From: Larix kaempferi
Lineage: Eukaryota; Streptophyta; Pinopsida; Pinales; Pinaceae
Reading direction: 5' to 3'
NCBI GenBank assembly: GCA_027924585.1
Contig: BSBM01000150.1
Span: 17,032,001-17,096,000, forward strand
DNA: 64,000 bases
Numbering within the stretch: position 1 is the first letter of the stretch; the number at the start of each line of letters is the position of its first letter. The notes beneath the pieces were generated by a model. That model did not search any database, had not been told where the DNA came from, and was given only the letters and a program-made list of their open reading frames with translations. A program made the translations under genes and the position numbers. This document shows, in pieces, positions 1 to 11,339 of this stretch.

Positions 1-1440
1 ACGCGGTGGCGCTCTTGCGTCAGCAGATCAGGGCCGTGGATTGGGGGGGTTTGATGTGCTGTCAGCGTTGGCGTTTGGTGTCCTGTTAGGTGGTCAGATG
101 GAGGGCTAGGATTCTGCTGCGAATCCAATCGACGGTTTCTAATCTCTGTGTTGTGGCATGGCTCGAATCTAATATCGATCTGGTGTGATGGCTGGTGTTT
201 AATGCAGCTATCGGCAAGTGTGCTGGTTGCATTCCAAGATGGGTGGCGGGGTCGAGAAAGTCAGGCGTCTATCGTTCATTAAATGGGTGGATCTTTTTGA
301 TGCATGGACCTTCGGCTTTGTGAAGCTTTTCGAATTGTGCAAATGGTTTTTGCCTGCGGTTGATGGAGGGTTGATGGTTTTAATTGCTGTCTTGTTCATC
401 ATTTATTGTCACACGATGGTTTTAGACCCTCCTTTTATTGTTGTGGTGGGATTTCGCGTTTGCAGCTGGTTTCACTTTCCGTCGGCAGTTTTGAGAGCTT
501 GTATAGATTGTTCTGCAAGCGTTGGTGACTATTGCTTTTGTTTTTTTCCTCTGGTTTCGGGTGCCTATTCCGATTTGTAACTTGTTGCAGTCAACGTTTT
601 TCCCTGAAGCAGACCGGCTTCTGGGTTTTGTGGCTATATCTTGACGGTGGTTGGACAGGTGCTTTCCGTCCGACGTTCCGCTTCGAAGCACATCGACATC
701 TAGGTTTTGCAGCTTGACCCTCGCCGTGGTTGGACAGGTGCTCTCCGGTTGCCTCTGTGTTCCTACATTTTGCTATTTTGCATTGGACAAGTGCTCTTCG
801 CCTTCTTCCTGTTGTTTCTTCATATTCAAATTTGTTGAATGCCATGTCCATAGGGTTTTACTGATAATGGATTTTGTTTTCTTTGTATATGTGGACTGTC
901 GACTCCAATGTTTTATTAACTTCGTGACATAGTGTTGTTTCCATACTGTGCATAATGCAAAAAAAAATGCAGAACTTGACTGGGGCTTGAACACTCTGTT
1001 TTTACTTTCTGCTTGGACATAGTATTTTTATAAATGTGATTATTTGCATTTGTGGTTGACCGAAATTAAAATTTGCAGAACTTGACTGGGGCTTGAACAC
1101 TCTGTTTTCACTTTCTGCTTGGACGTAGTGTTTTTATGGATGTCATTATTTGCATTTGCGGTTGACCGAAATTGAAATTTACACCAAACAATTTGTTTTC
1201 TAATCAGGGGACTAGGGTTTATATGGAAAACAAGATTGGAGTGAATTTGATGGTCGACCCTGGCTTTTGTTGAAAGTCGACCGAAAATAGCATAGGATGT
1301 TTCATAATTAATATTGCAAAAACAAGGATTTTTAGCTCTAGAATATCCTGGAAACAAACGTCTTTAGCTCGTCATTGATACCCTCAAATACATAAGAATT
1401 CCAACTTGGGCTCATGTTTATGATTTTTTTTATTTCATTT
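1..1440. other. non-coding stretch with short local repeats
   Basis: I see no supported gene. All ORFs are short and have no recognisable motif. Around 600-800 a phrase containing GGTTGGACAGGTGCT recurs twice about 78 bp apart, with a third weaker copy near 784, which suggests an old minisatellite. The 106 bp duplication at 968-1179 is listed separately. Confidence 0.4.
968..1179. repeat. 106 bp tandem duplication, two copies
   Basis: Positions 968-1073 and 1074-1179 are the same sequence with about ten substitutions. Both start TGCAGAACTTGAC and both carry GGTTGACCGAAATT near the end. The period is exactly 106 bp with no indel. Nothing coding is evident. Confidence 0.85.
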
Positions 1441-1450
1441 TTAGTATTCA

Positions 1451-1628
1451 TTTAAAGACCTTGCCTATTCTTGCCGAGGCATTGGTTGCTGCGTTCATCA
1501 TGTTGGCGATGGCGACTCCATTGGCTCCGACCGCGATACTCGCCTCCGCTTTCGCCATTTTCCTAGAGCCGAGCTCGACCTTCAAACGATTTAATGCCAG
1601 CATCCCAATTCAGATCTCCAAACATTGA
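1451..1628. other. GC-rich island with short open frames on both strands
   Basis: This stretch is richer in G+C than its surroundings. It is open on the plus strand for nearly 60 codons (alanine- and leucine-rich, ending in TGA at about 1626). On the minus strand a 36-codon ATG frame begins MAKAEASIAVG and is rich in Ala and Asn. No family is recognised. It could be an isolated exon, a gene fragment captured by a transposon, or chance. Confidence 0.2.
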
Positions 1629-2860
1629 TAGCGGAAGAGAATACAATCGTCTCCTTCTCCAATGTCACAAGACAGGGAAAAATACATAGTGGAGAAGATC
1701 TCCTTAATCTTAGAAAAATACAATTAGTTTTTTTGCTGTTTAATGTCATTCTGTGTTCAATTATTGCTCTTGCTTTTTTCTATTCTTCGATTCTTAAAGC
1801 TAGATTCCTTGCGTTTTGCCTTGTGATGACAGCAATTCGTTTTGAAAGATGCCCCTTGGCACCTGGATGCGTTGTTCCCAAAAACAATGAAACAAGTTTT
1901 CTGACCATTTTAACATAATATAAAATTAGAAATAAAAAATTAATATATTAATCGTGTCGGCTTTTCTTACACTTTGGCGGTGCAAGTCAATTCTGGTCGC
2001 TTCAGCCCTCGTGGCTTCAAGGTGTAGATTTCTTCACTGGCTGGAAAATGTTAGGGCTTCTGATGCCTTTAGAAAATAAATTTCTTCACTGGTTTATGCA
2101 TATTGTCGCTTGGAATTTTTTCATCCTTTATCTTCTAAATTTGGTTGCAGATGAAGAAGAATGTTCCCATTCAGGATATTAAATCTGTTAATATAATTAA
2201 AAAAATAGAATTGAAGCTCCTAAATTAGCTTATTCGTTTTCATTTTCTGGTGCTACGCTTCTTTGCTTCCTGCCCTGGGTGTGCTTGTGTTTGAGGCAAA
2301 GACAAGTTATTGCTATGGGGGATGGCTCCTTGCCGATTGCATGCATTTACACGCTTCAACCACGGCTTCTCCTGTTTTCTCTGTTGTCTTTCCTTCCCTT
2401 CTGGCACTTGATGTTGCAAGTTTAGTTATTTTAAAATAGTTGTGTTAACTGGTGCACATTTTTACAGATACAAAATTGTAGCTCCTTGGACATGTTGATA
2501 GCCATTTCAGTTTGCAATTTTCTATTTCAGTTTTCCCATTTTAAAAAATGTCTTCAAATACTTTAGCAAAAGAAGAAACTATTTAACTATGCTCCATGGG
2601 CTGGCGGCTATCGTTGCCACATACCTGTTTAATTACATTTTAAATGTGGCTAGCGACTGTGGCCTATTTCTGTTAGCATAGGCATACAAAATACAAAGCA
2701 TGGATATTGAGTTTTTAATGGCCCTTCGTAGATTAAGGTATCAAACCGATCTTCAAATCCTTCGTCTTGAACCAGTCTTGAGCTGCTTTGTTTTTTATTT
2801 ATGCGCTAAATTTAAAACATTTGAGGCAGTGATTCAGTAACTAATACCACTTTCACTTCT
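1629..2860. other. AT-rich non-coding stretch
   Basis: Only short ORFs without recognisable motifs are present. No repeats stand out by eye, and no transposon protein is visible in any frame. Confidence 0.4.
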
Positions 2861-4322
2861 GCAATAAATTCAATAAAAAACTGGGCAGGCCATAGGCCCT
2901 GTCCATTTGCAACGTTTTAGCCAAATAAACAGATGCGATTCAGGAAGAATTTCTCCATGCTAATTGAAACTTCAACATCTAGCATAGATTGCATAGTCAG
3001 AACATTCGAGTGGGAGAATAGATGGCCTGCCCATCGATTCTATCTATTTCAGTCTGCAAGAACTTGAGGTCTGTTCAAAAGAAGAACACTTTTGCTTTGA
3101 ATCAGTTTTACTGTTGATGCAACAACATTGTTTATGGCAAAGATTAAGTATGAATATTGAGGTCTACCTAGCCTAGCAGTTTATGCTTAAATCAGTTTTC
3201 CATGTCCATGCCTCTTGTGTTTGCTTGTGCATGTGTTTACATAGTTTGTGTCGTGTGGACTGCATTTAGAACGGTGACGGAAAAAAAAAATTGTTGTCTA
3301 GATTCTTATATCAAGCAATTCTATATGGTATTCCTAAACTGATACTGTTTCATGTCATCGATATTGCCTGCAATAGAAACAATGCCTTTGGTTTGCAATT
3401 TAGCTTTCATATATCAAATAATCAAAACATTGCAAACAACACTGTGAACAACCTAAAAAGGTAACAACAGCAATGCGATGCATCCTATCTACATAAACAT
3501 CCTATTTCATACTCTGCTGAAATTCTTTTTGCTTTCGATTCTCTAATAAACTGAATAAAAAAAACTTGACAGGCCATAGGCTGCTCCCTTTTGCAATGTT
3601 ACAAGCAAATAAACAACTGCAATCCACAAAGCAGTTCTCCATGCCAGTTCAAATTTCAACATGTAACACCAATTATGTAACCAGAACATTTGAAAAGAGA
3701 AATAGATGCAATGCGCATCGATTTTACCTATGTCATATTGCAAAAACTTCAAATCTGGTCAACAAAAGAACAATTTTGCTTTGAATCAGCTTGATCTTTG
3801 ATTCAACAATCCTGTTTGTGACTTTCTTTACATACAAATACTGACGCCTAGCTAGGTTAACAGTTGATGCTTAAATCATTCTTTGATGTCCATATTCCTT
3901 GTGTGTCTTTGCACCTCTGTTTGCATCCTTTGTCTCGTTCATTTGCATCTTTGGTGTGGCCATGGATTTAGAACATTGAAAAAAAAAAAAACCTATTGTC
4001 ATGGTTCTTATACCAAGAAACTTATACAGTATTCATAGATTCTTAGTTTTTCCCTGTTACAATAAAATATGTATTCTCCCATACATAGGCATTGATGCCA
4101 AAATTTATTTCGTCTTGGAAGCAAAAAAAACAACACTTTAGGTTGTGCAATAGCTTTATTTACAATTTAGCTTTCATATATCAAGTAATGAAAACATTGA
4201 AATAAACTATGAACAAGTTAAAAAGGTAACAACATTGCTGCCAACCATTTTGTCTATAAAAAGATCCTGCTGCATATCCCAGTGCAATTCTTTTTCCGCT
4301 TTCCTGTTCATGCAAAATAAAC
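2861..4322. repeat. diverged tandem duplication, unit about 0.7 kb
   Basis: Copy 1 (about 2861-3544) and copy 2 (about 3545-4322) share a long ordered series of matches: CAGGCCATAGGC (2886 and 3570), the CTTTTGCTTTGAATCAG phrase, an A-run before ATTGTTGTC or CCTATTGTC, AGCTTTCATATATCAA, and AAAAGGTAACAACA (about 3457 and 4222). The offset grows from 684 to 765 bp because copy 2 has gained small insertions. Divergence is high, so the duplication is old. No coding content is seen. Confidence 0.75.
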
Positions 4323-6019
4323 TAGTCTTTTTTACACAGTTTCCTCTATTGATTTTGAAGCACAATTCACTTTGGTTGTTTCATTGATGCATATGAGCAA
4401 CCATTGTTTCAATAGATTGTTATTAGTAGTATCCTTTGTCAAGTGGTACTTCTCTGCCATACCATGAAAATAAGCCATCCCTTTTGTTGTGTTATGCTAT
4501 CCTTTTTTTAGCGGCTTGTAGCTTTCATATACCTTTAAAACATCAATAGCATGAGCATTAAATGCTTTTCTTTCCTAGCCATGTCCAAAGTCTAATTTGC
4601 CAACTTTGATAATGACTTCCAAATGCAAATAGTGTTGCAATAGCATGAAATGCTACTTTGTGCATTTGCATCACCTAGTTATCTAGAAATTCGAAATCCC
4701 ATGTATCGCAAACTATCATCGGCACAAGAACTGCCCCAAAATAAACTATGATCTTGACATATAAAACATATGTTCTGCAAAGGTCAACAATATATGCTAA
4801 CTTAGTCTACTAGCTATAAAACAAACGTTGCATGTCGTATTTGGTACTTACCCTGCAAAAAACTTGTCACCTATCTACAAATAGATAGATCGATTAAAAC
4901 TGGATTGAAATCAACAATTTGCTTCAGATTTGCTACCATAGCAATGTCCATAGACTTAGAATCCATGATTTGACATCTGTTTCAAATATCGAGTATGTAA
5001 TCACTATTTCGAAACAAATGTATCTCTTTAAAATATCAATTTATGATTTGACATCTTTTTATGTTTATATGCATCATGTAATTTTTGGATGCTTTGAATA
5101 CTTATCTAGAATGATGCAAACTTTCTTCCCCAGCTTTGTCTACTAGTTCATAGCTACCATAATGAAAACAAATCACATGGCAATGTACCTTGAAATATTC
5201 ACTTCTTCATTTCATCAAACACATGTTCAATGTCTTAATCATATTTATATATGACATAGCATACGATCCCTATGATATCCTTTTTCCTAACTTCTTCTTT
5301 CTGCAAGAAGTCTATTCATTCCTCCTGTTGTGGAAACATGGCGATTTGCATTTGACAAGTCAAGTTTCTCAATCTAGTTGACATCATTCCATACATCGCT
5401 AACAACTATGCAAACTAGTCTTGCCAACGATTATGTTGTCGTTTACATAACTAGTACGCAAAAAACCTTCATTGCCGCATTTCAACACTAAGCACAATGA
5501 TGCTATGCTGGACCAAATCTCGCTCTTCTGTTGCACTTATAATATTGTCATCTATGCTTTGCTATGCAACTGATTGTACTCTTTCATGGGTATCAAACAT
5601 GTTAGGTACATTGATTGTGTGCAAATGTTGTTTCATTTTGCTATTTTTTGGTTCTTAATTGCATATGCAACTATATTTGAAGATTGTTAGATTACAAAAA
5701 AAATTCTTTATGTAACCATAATTAACATAGTGCATTAAGCAAATTCCCATTTGCCTTCTCATCCGTTGAAACATTCCTTGTTCTATGTTCCTACAAATAC
5801 TACTCTTCACTCAAATTGCAAATGTCAAGGGATGCAAATTTGCGTCTTGCCAGCTTTATTGCATTCTTGAAATTGCTTACTTTGGCATAGGCTCTCCTTA
5901 ATGTCATCCATATCCAGTTTTAAATTTTACTTTTGCAAAAACCTTCTCTAACTCTCATTGTTTTTTCGCTTGTGCGTGCATGGAGAATACTTTTGCAGAT
6001 GTTGCCTTTGCATGTTCTT
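4323..6019. other. AT-rich non-coding stretch before the OTU-like fragment
   Basis: No supported gene. ORFs at 4919-5146 and 5190-5381 are AT-driven and have no recognisable domain. The tract may be intronic or flanking sequence of the broken OTU-like gene that follows, but no splice structure can be shown. Confidence 0.35.
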
Positions 6020-6500
6020 TTTCCATAAAGATGCTAAGAGCTTTGCAGCCTTCAGATTGCCTTTCAAAGAACTTGGCAGCAGGCCATCAAGATCTTGAAG
6101 AAATTGACATTGCATTGTCAAAACAACATCTGCTTCGGCTAAAGGACTTCCACTTCTAAAATGGCGATTGTATATTTGATGCATTTGTTGTTCTCTTGCA
6201 TTTTCGATACACATCAACATAAATAAGAGAGGCTATTGTGAACCATTTCCGCCTTCGTCTTGCTCAAATGGACCCTACTGCAATTTCTTCATTCAACTTG
6301 GAGCTCGATCCTATGTACTTGTCTGGATTGCATGGCGTAGAAGACAAAGAGCTTTATCTCCAACGAATGTCCCAACCTGCTTTGCAACTAGACACTCTAA
6401 ATGTTCGTGGCCTATGGGGTGATGTCTTTTGCATCAAGTGGTTTGCACATTGGCTGAATGTGCCAGTTGCTGTCTGGTCATTGACAAGCAAAAAAAAATA
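6020..6500 (+). pseudogene. OTU-like cysteine protease fragment, broken
   Basis: One plus-strand frame reads through from about 6020 to 6500 with two in-frame TAA stops (6157-6159 and 6220-6222). Just after the first stop is NGDCIFDAF, which matches the OTU catalytic loop (acidic residue, Gly, Asp/Asn, catalytic Cys at 6169-6171, hydrophobic, Phe). It is followed by IREAIVNHFR, then YLQRMSQ and WGDVFCIKWFAHWLNVPVAVW, which fits the order of OTU domains (dYl.rM, then W-G-D/G, then a beta strand). OTU proteins remove ubiquitin, and some plant transposons carry them. The C-terminal catalytic His region is missing: the frame runs into the CAT/TCA repeat and becomes His-rich. No start codon or exon structure is established. 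Family assignment is by motif only. Confidence 0.6.
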
Positions 6501-7817
6501 CCGTCATCATCATGATCCTCCTCCTCCTCATCGTTATCATCATTGTCATCATCATTGTCATCAACATTATCATAATATAATCACATTGTATTCATCATCA
6601 TCATTGTCGTCATCACAATCATCATAATCCTCATTGTCATCTAGATCATCATCTTCATCATCATCCTCATTGTCATCTTAATCATCATCTTCATCGTCAT
6701 TCTCAATGTCATCTTAATCATCATCTTCATTGTCTTTATCATCGTCGTCGTCATCATCATCCTCATTGTCATGTTCATCCTCATCATTGTTGTTGTTTTC
6801 ATTGTCATCATCATCATCATCATCCTCATCCTCATAAACATCATCCTAATTGTCACCTTCATCATCATATTCATCACCATTATCATCATCATTATCATCG
6901 TCATCATCATCTTCGTTGTCGTCATCATCATCATCATCATCATCCTCATTTTCGTCATTATCATCATCGTCATCATCATCATCACCATTACGATCATCAT
7001 CGCCATCGTCATCATCGCCATTGCCATCATCATCATCATCATCATATTTGTTGTTATCATTAACACCATCGACGTCCTCATCGCAATCATTGCCATCATC
7101 ATCATCATCATCATCATCACCATCAGGGTCAGTGTTAAAGGTTATAGGTGTAAGTATTTAAGGGTCATCATCATCATACTCATCATCATCATCATCATTT
7201 CCATCACCTTCATCGTCGTCATTGTCATCGCCTTCATCATTGTAATATAATGTCATTAATATCCTCATCATCCTCATCATCAATGTCGTCGTCATCATCA
7301 ACATCATAATCATCATCATTGTCTTCATCATCACCATCATCTTCATCTTCATTATCATCATCATCATCATCATTGTCTTCATCCTCATCATCGGCATCCT
7401 CCTCATCATCACCATCATCATCCTACTCATCATCATAATCATTGTCACCATCCTCCTCCTCCTCATCATGATCATAATATAATCACATCATCGCCATTAT
7501 CATCGCCATCATTATCAACATCATTGTCATCACCATCTTCATCATCATCATAATCATCATAACATAATCACATCATCATAATCATCGCCATATTATGATC
7601 ACATAATCGTCATCATCATCATCATTGTCATCTTCATCATCATCTTCATTATTATCATCATCGTCCTCATCATCATCATCATCACCCCCATTGTCATCTT
7701 CATCATCATCGTATAATAGACTCACATCATCATCATCGTATAATATAATCACATCATCGTCATCATCGTCGTCAATGTTATCGCTAGCCTCATCATTAAT
7801 TCCGTCATCATCCTTTT
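6500..7817. repeat. 1.3 kb TCA/CAT trinucleotide microsatellite
   Basis: This is an almost uninterrupted imperfect array of TCA/CAT/ATC trinucleotides (GAT/ATG on the minus strand), with sporadic TCG, TCC and TTG variants and a few short breaks (for example around 7135-7160 and 7240-7260). The poly-Ser, poly-Ile and poly-Met ORFs across it are by-products of the repeat. It starts inside the OTU-like frame and ends abruptly at about 7817. Confidence 0.95.
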
Positions 7818-7984
7818 AAAGCTCCTACCCCAATGGCTATGTCTCATGTTGACGACAAATAATTAAGGTACCATGCTTGCACAATTTGGTAAATATGGAC
7901 AAAAGATGTGGAAGATTTGGGGATTAAAATGACATGTTATATATGGAAATATTATTGCATTAATGGCACACATGCATCCTTGCA

Positions 7985-8377
7985 TTGACTATAAAGTTAT
8001 GTGGTAAGAGATTATAAGGGTTGGGTTTGATATGTTAAAGGGGTGAAGTTATATGTGTTAGAGGTGAGTCAGGGGTAAGTGGTAATAAAGTTTGTGATGA
8101 ATATAAAGCTTCTAGCGATAAATAGTTATAAGGGATACAAGTTAAATTAAGCAGGGTTATAAGGATTGGTGGTTAGGGGTAATGGTGGTATAGGTTTAGG
8201 GGTTATTATAGCTTTAAGGATTAAGGCTTATTAATGTTAGTGGATATGGTAATGGTAATAGAGTTTATGGTTTATCATAGTTAAGAGTATGGGTAATATG
8301 AGTTAAAAGTTAAGGGTTAGTGTTTGGGGCATGTAATCATTAGGGGGTAAGAAATTATAAGGGTTATAAGGGATAAA
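7985..8377. repeat. degenerate GGGTTATA-rich tract, left part
   Basis: The sequence is built of irregular words such as GGGTTATAAGG, TTAGGGGTTA and TTAAGGGTTAG. It resembles a decayed short-unit satellite with some likeness to plant telomere repeats (TTTAGGG), but there is no regular 7 bp register. The same texture resumes at 9759 on the far side of the inserted element. Confidence 0.5.
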
Positions 8378-8382
8378 TGTTA

Positions 8383-9753
8383 TGCTAATTTTTTATCTTA
8401 ATGCGGAATTATAGTAGTACTTGAAATAAAATGAATAATCAACAAGCATAAGCATTCACATTGAGACATAATATTTACCCTAGGTAAACCCTCTAGTACT
8501 TGAGGGAGAAAACCCCAACAAAATATTCCTTAGAATATTGATAGATAGCAGAGAATGTCTTTACAATGAGCAGATTACATCAAGCACCCTCAGTTCATTA
8601 TTAGAGAGAAATACCAAGCACCCTTGGTGCAATCACAGAGCAAGAGAGAAGATGGAAGAATAGAACTCAGAATAATATCCTGCACAAAATCAATTCACTG
8701 ATTTTGGTCACATCCATAATGAATGTGAATTGCCTTCAAGAGAGAAGAGAATTCGCTCTCACATTGAATTCATCAATCCTACATAACATATATATACCAT
8801 ACTTCTCATGCTTTGGCTTCTATTTTTATCTTCCGACTTCAGGATGAACTCGCCCTTCATCTAGATGCTAGATCACTTAGTTAGGTGGCTAACTCAAGTG
8901 TCGTCATGAAAGTGTTATAACTTAAGTGTCGTAACTCAAGTGTTGTAACTCAAGAGTCATAACTCAAGTGATATATTTTAGTTCATCTTAAGTGTTGACA
9001 TGCAAAACACTTTAGTTAACTAGATCTTCTTTATTAACACTTAGTCAACTCTTTTAACTGAAGTCCTTCTTGATAACATCACTGAAGTGAACAATTCGAT
9101 TTCTCATTTAATTAACTGAAGTCTTTCTTGTTAACATCACTGAAGTTTAACAATTCGAGTTCTCTCTTATTTAACTGAAGTCTTTATCATTACTGAAGTA
9201 AGCAAATCGAGTTCTCTCTTATCTTATCACATCTTATCTTTATCTCTTGTCTTATCTGCATGGCCCACATGTGCCAACTTAAATTTATCTATCATATCAA
9301 ATATACTAAGGAGATTTTTCCAATGATGTGTTCATCTTGTTCTACTATCGTTCCAAGTGGTCATATGCTAAAGTAATTCACTCTAGAGGTGTCCAGTCTA
9401 TAGAGGAGACTTAATAGCTCAACCATGGTTAGTATTAAATCACACACCATTCATGCTTCGACATGCAAAGCATTACCTCAACACATGAGGCACCACCTCA
9501 ACACATGAGGATCTGTCTTGACACATAAGACCTTAGTCTTAACAAACAAGATTGTACAACACCATCACTTTGACATACAAATCACTTACCTCAATACATG
9601 GGGCTTATTCATTTTTTAGTCCAAGTCAATATTCTTCTCCAAGTTTCCCGCGTCCAACCCGGGGTCCTATAAGGGACTACCTTGACACATGAGGCTCAAT
9701 CTTGACACACAAGATTGACTTGGAGAATGACTCATGATGTTGTAACTTTAACA
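8383..9753 (-). mobile_element. probable solo LTR (1,371 bp) with TGTTA target duplication
   Basis: The element begins TGCTAATT and ends CTTTAACA, so it has TG...CA ends. It is flanked by identical TGTTA pentamers (8378-8382 and 9754-9758). It interrupts a continuous degenerate GGGTTATA tract, which supports an insertion. Near 8470 it carries a phrase (TTACCCTAGGTAAACCC, then GAGAAAACCCCAAC) very like one in the copia LTRs at 44.5 and 49.5 kb. The minus strand has a TATATATA box at about 8790. No gag or pol is present, so a solo LTR left by recombination is the simplest reading. Inside are short tandem phrases (AACTCAAGTGT near 8890-8980, AACTGAAGTC near 9055-9215, ACACATGAGG near 9480-9510). 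Orientation is inferred from the likeness to the other LTRs. Confidence 0.65.
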
Positions 9754-9758
9754 TGTTA

Positions 9759-9985
9759 TAGATATTATAGATATTTATAATTGGGGTGTATAAAAGTTAG
9801 GTGTTATAATATTGTTTGTAAGTATTAACGATTTAGTTGGTTATAAAAGTCAGGGGTTATATGGGATAGGGTCAGAGGGGTTATAGGTTAAGGGTTATAA
9901 TGGTTAAGGATTACATTATTTAGAGGTTAAATAGGCTAGGGTTATATTATGAACTGTTTATCGTAGGTGTTAGATCTATTTAGGG
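9759..9985. repeat. degenerate GGGTTATA-rich tract, right part
   Basis: This continues the texture of 7985-8377: GGGGTTATAGGTTAAGGGTTATAATGG and similar words. It was separated from the left part by the 1,371 bp insertion. Confidence 0.45.
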
Positions 9986-10900
9986 TTGAAAGTTAGACAT
10001 TATAGGGATTTTTTTTGTATAAGTAATATTATATTAAAAAAGTTTACAAGGCTATCGATACAAATATTGATTCAGATGAAAAGAGCCTCCCTTAATTCCA
10101 GACCTTCTCAGACTAACCAAGCTGCTAGAGGACTCTGTCTTACTTCTGTTCATAAGATACATTTCCATTCTGCTGCATACAGACTCAAAATTTTCCCTGA
10201 CAAGGCCACTCCACCAATGACAACTAGTATACCTACGATGCTTACTAAGAACTGTAGCAACAAGACCCATAACTATTTTTGACTGAGAAACTAATAGACT
10301 AAATGTAACAACATACATAAACATAACAAAATGACAGACACAAGAGTGAAACCTTAAAGCACCCGGCTAGACTCCTTTTGTGGCAGTTTTTTCTTCATTC
10401 AACATTGATCTCAATCAACCAGCACCACCCGTGTCCTTTGGGGCGAACTTGATGCCCAACCAACGAGGAATGGCATCGATCTTCTCGTGCATGATTCAGG
10501 ATTCTGCATGGTGCTCCTTCTAGCAACTAACAGGCTCAGTTTCCCCTTCCTCCTTCAAATTGTGTTCCCATAGCACACGGGCCAGCATATTCTTCACCAC
10601 CCAATACACAACAACAAAACGACCATACAATGAGAGGCAAGAGGTGGTATTCCCTGGGTCATAAAACTAGTCTTCAAGATATTTGGCCTCCTACGCTAGT
10701 TGTTCCTCATCTAAGTTTTCCCAAAGACCGGCCTCTAGGTCGTCCATTTCCCGTTGGACCTCATATGTAATGTTCAACTTGAAGAAACAAGCCGCTTGGG
10801 TAGCCCCTTAGGTGCGCCCTGGTCATGCGCCCGCTCCCTTCCCCTTGTTTTCCTTTGTCAACATGATGGAAACCCCTTCCTTTCCTCGCCATGATTCCCG
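9986..10900. other. no supported gene; weak coding-like texture on the minus strand
   Basis: Nothing can be called with confidence. From about 10,430 the composition becomes more GC-rich and resembles the broken minus-strand ORF just downstream (10,900-11,275). This may be a further decayed part of the same reading unit, but all frames are interrupted. Confidence 0.3.
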
Positions 10901-11275
10901 ATAAATTGTTACCCCATCGCCACTTCAAATACCACCAGCTGAGAGTGGGATGGCTTCATCAGTAGATTCCGAGCAACATGAAACTTCCTAAGGTAATCGA
11001 CATGCCCTTCCCCTGGGAATTTAAACATATAACCCCATGCATCATGATGATCTCTAATAGAAAGCTCTGCATTTCTATGCAGCCCGACAGATCCATGCAT
11101 AAATCTTCCCCTCGTTCCATAGTAATTACCCACTCACAAAAAATTGTGGCGAGAGCTTCAATCATGTGTAGGCGTACAGGGTGATGCAACATGATACTAT
11201 CATCCACCTCCTCCTCCGTAATAACCTTAATTCCTTTCCTCAGACTGCCACGCCTCCTCATCATGCATATTAACG
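10900..11275 (-). pseudogene. frameshifted ORF of unknown family
   Basis: Two overlapping minus-strand frames complement each other. Frame one (11,264 downward) gives IKVITEEEVDDSIMLHHPVR and IEALATIFCEWVI. After a shift at about 11,130, frame two gives GRFMHGSVGLHRNAELSIRD, then WGYMFKFPGEGHVDYLRKF and LVVFEVAMG, before a TAA stop. The switch of sense from one frame to the other indicates one protein broken by a frameshift. I do not recognise the family. The surroundings are LINE and LTR relics, so an ORF from a mobile element is likely, but this is inference. Confidence 0.4.
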
Positions 11276-11339
11276 TGGAAGGTTGGAAATGGAAGGTGTA
11301 TTCAACTCGGCATAGATTCCTGGATCAGATGTAAGAATA

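Noticed and set aside
6641-7819. Long ORFs of poly-Met, poly-Ile and poly-Ser on both strands
   Set aside because: They are the six-frame reading of a TCA/CAT microsatellite and have no independent coding evidence.
7985-9985. Interstitial telomere array
   Set aside because: GGG and TTA words are frequent, but there is no regular TTTAGGG register. Only a degenerate tract can be claimed.
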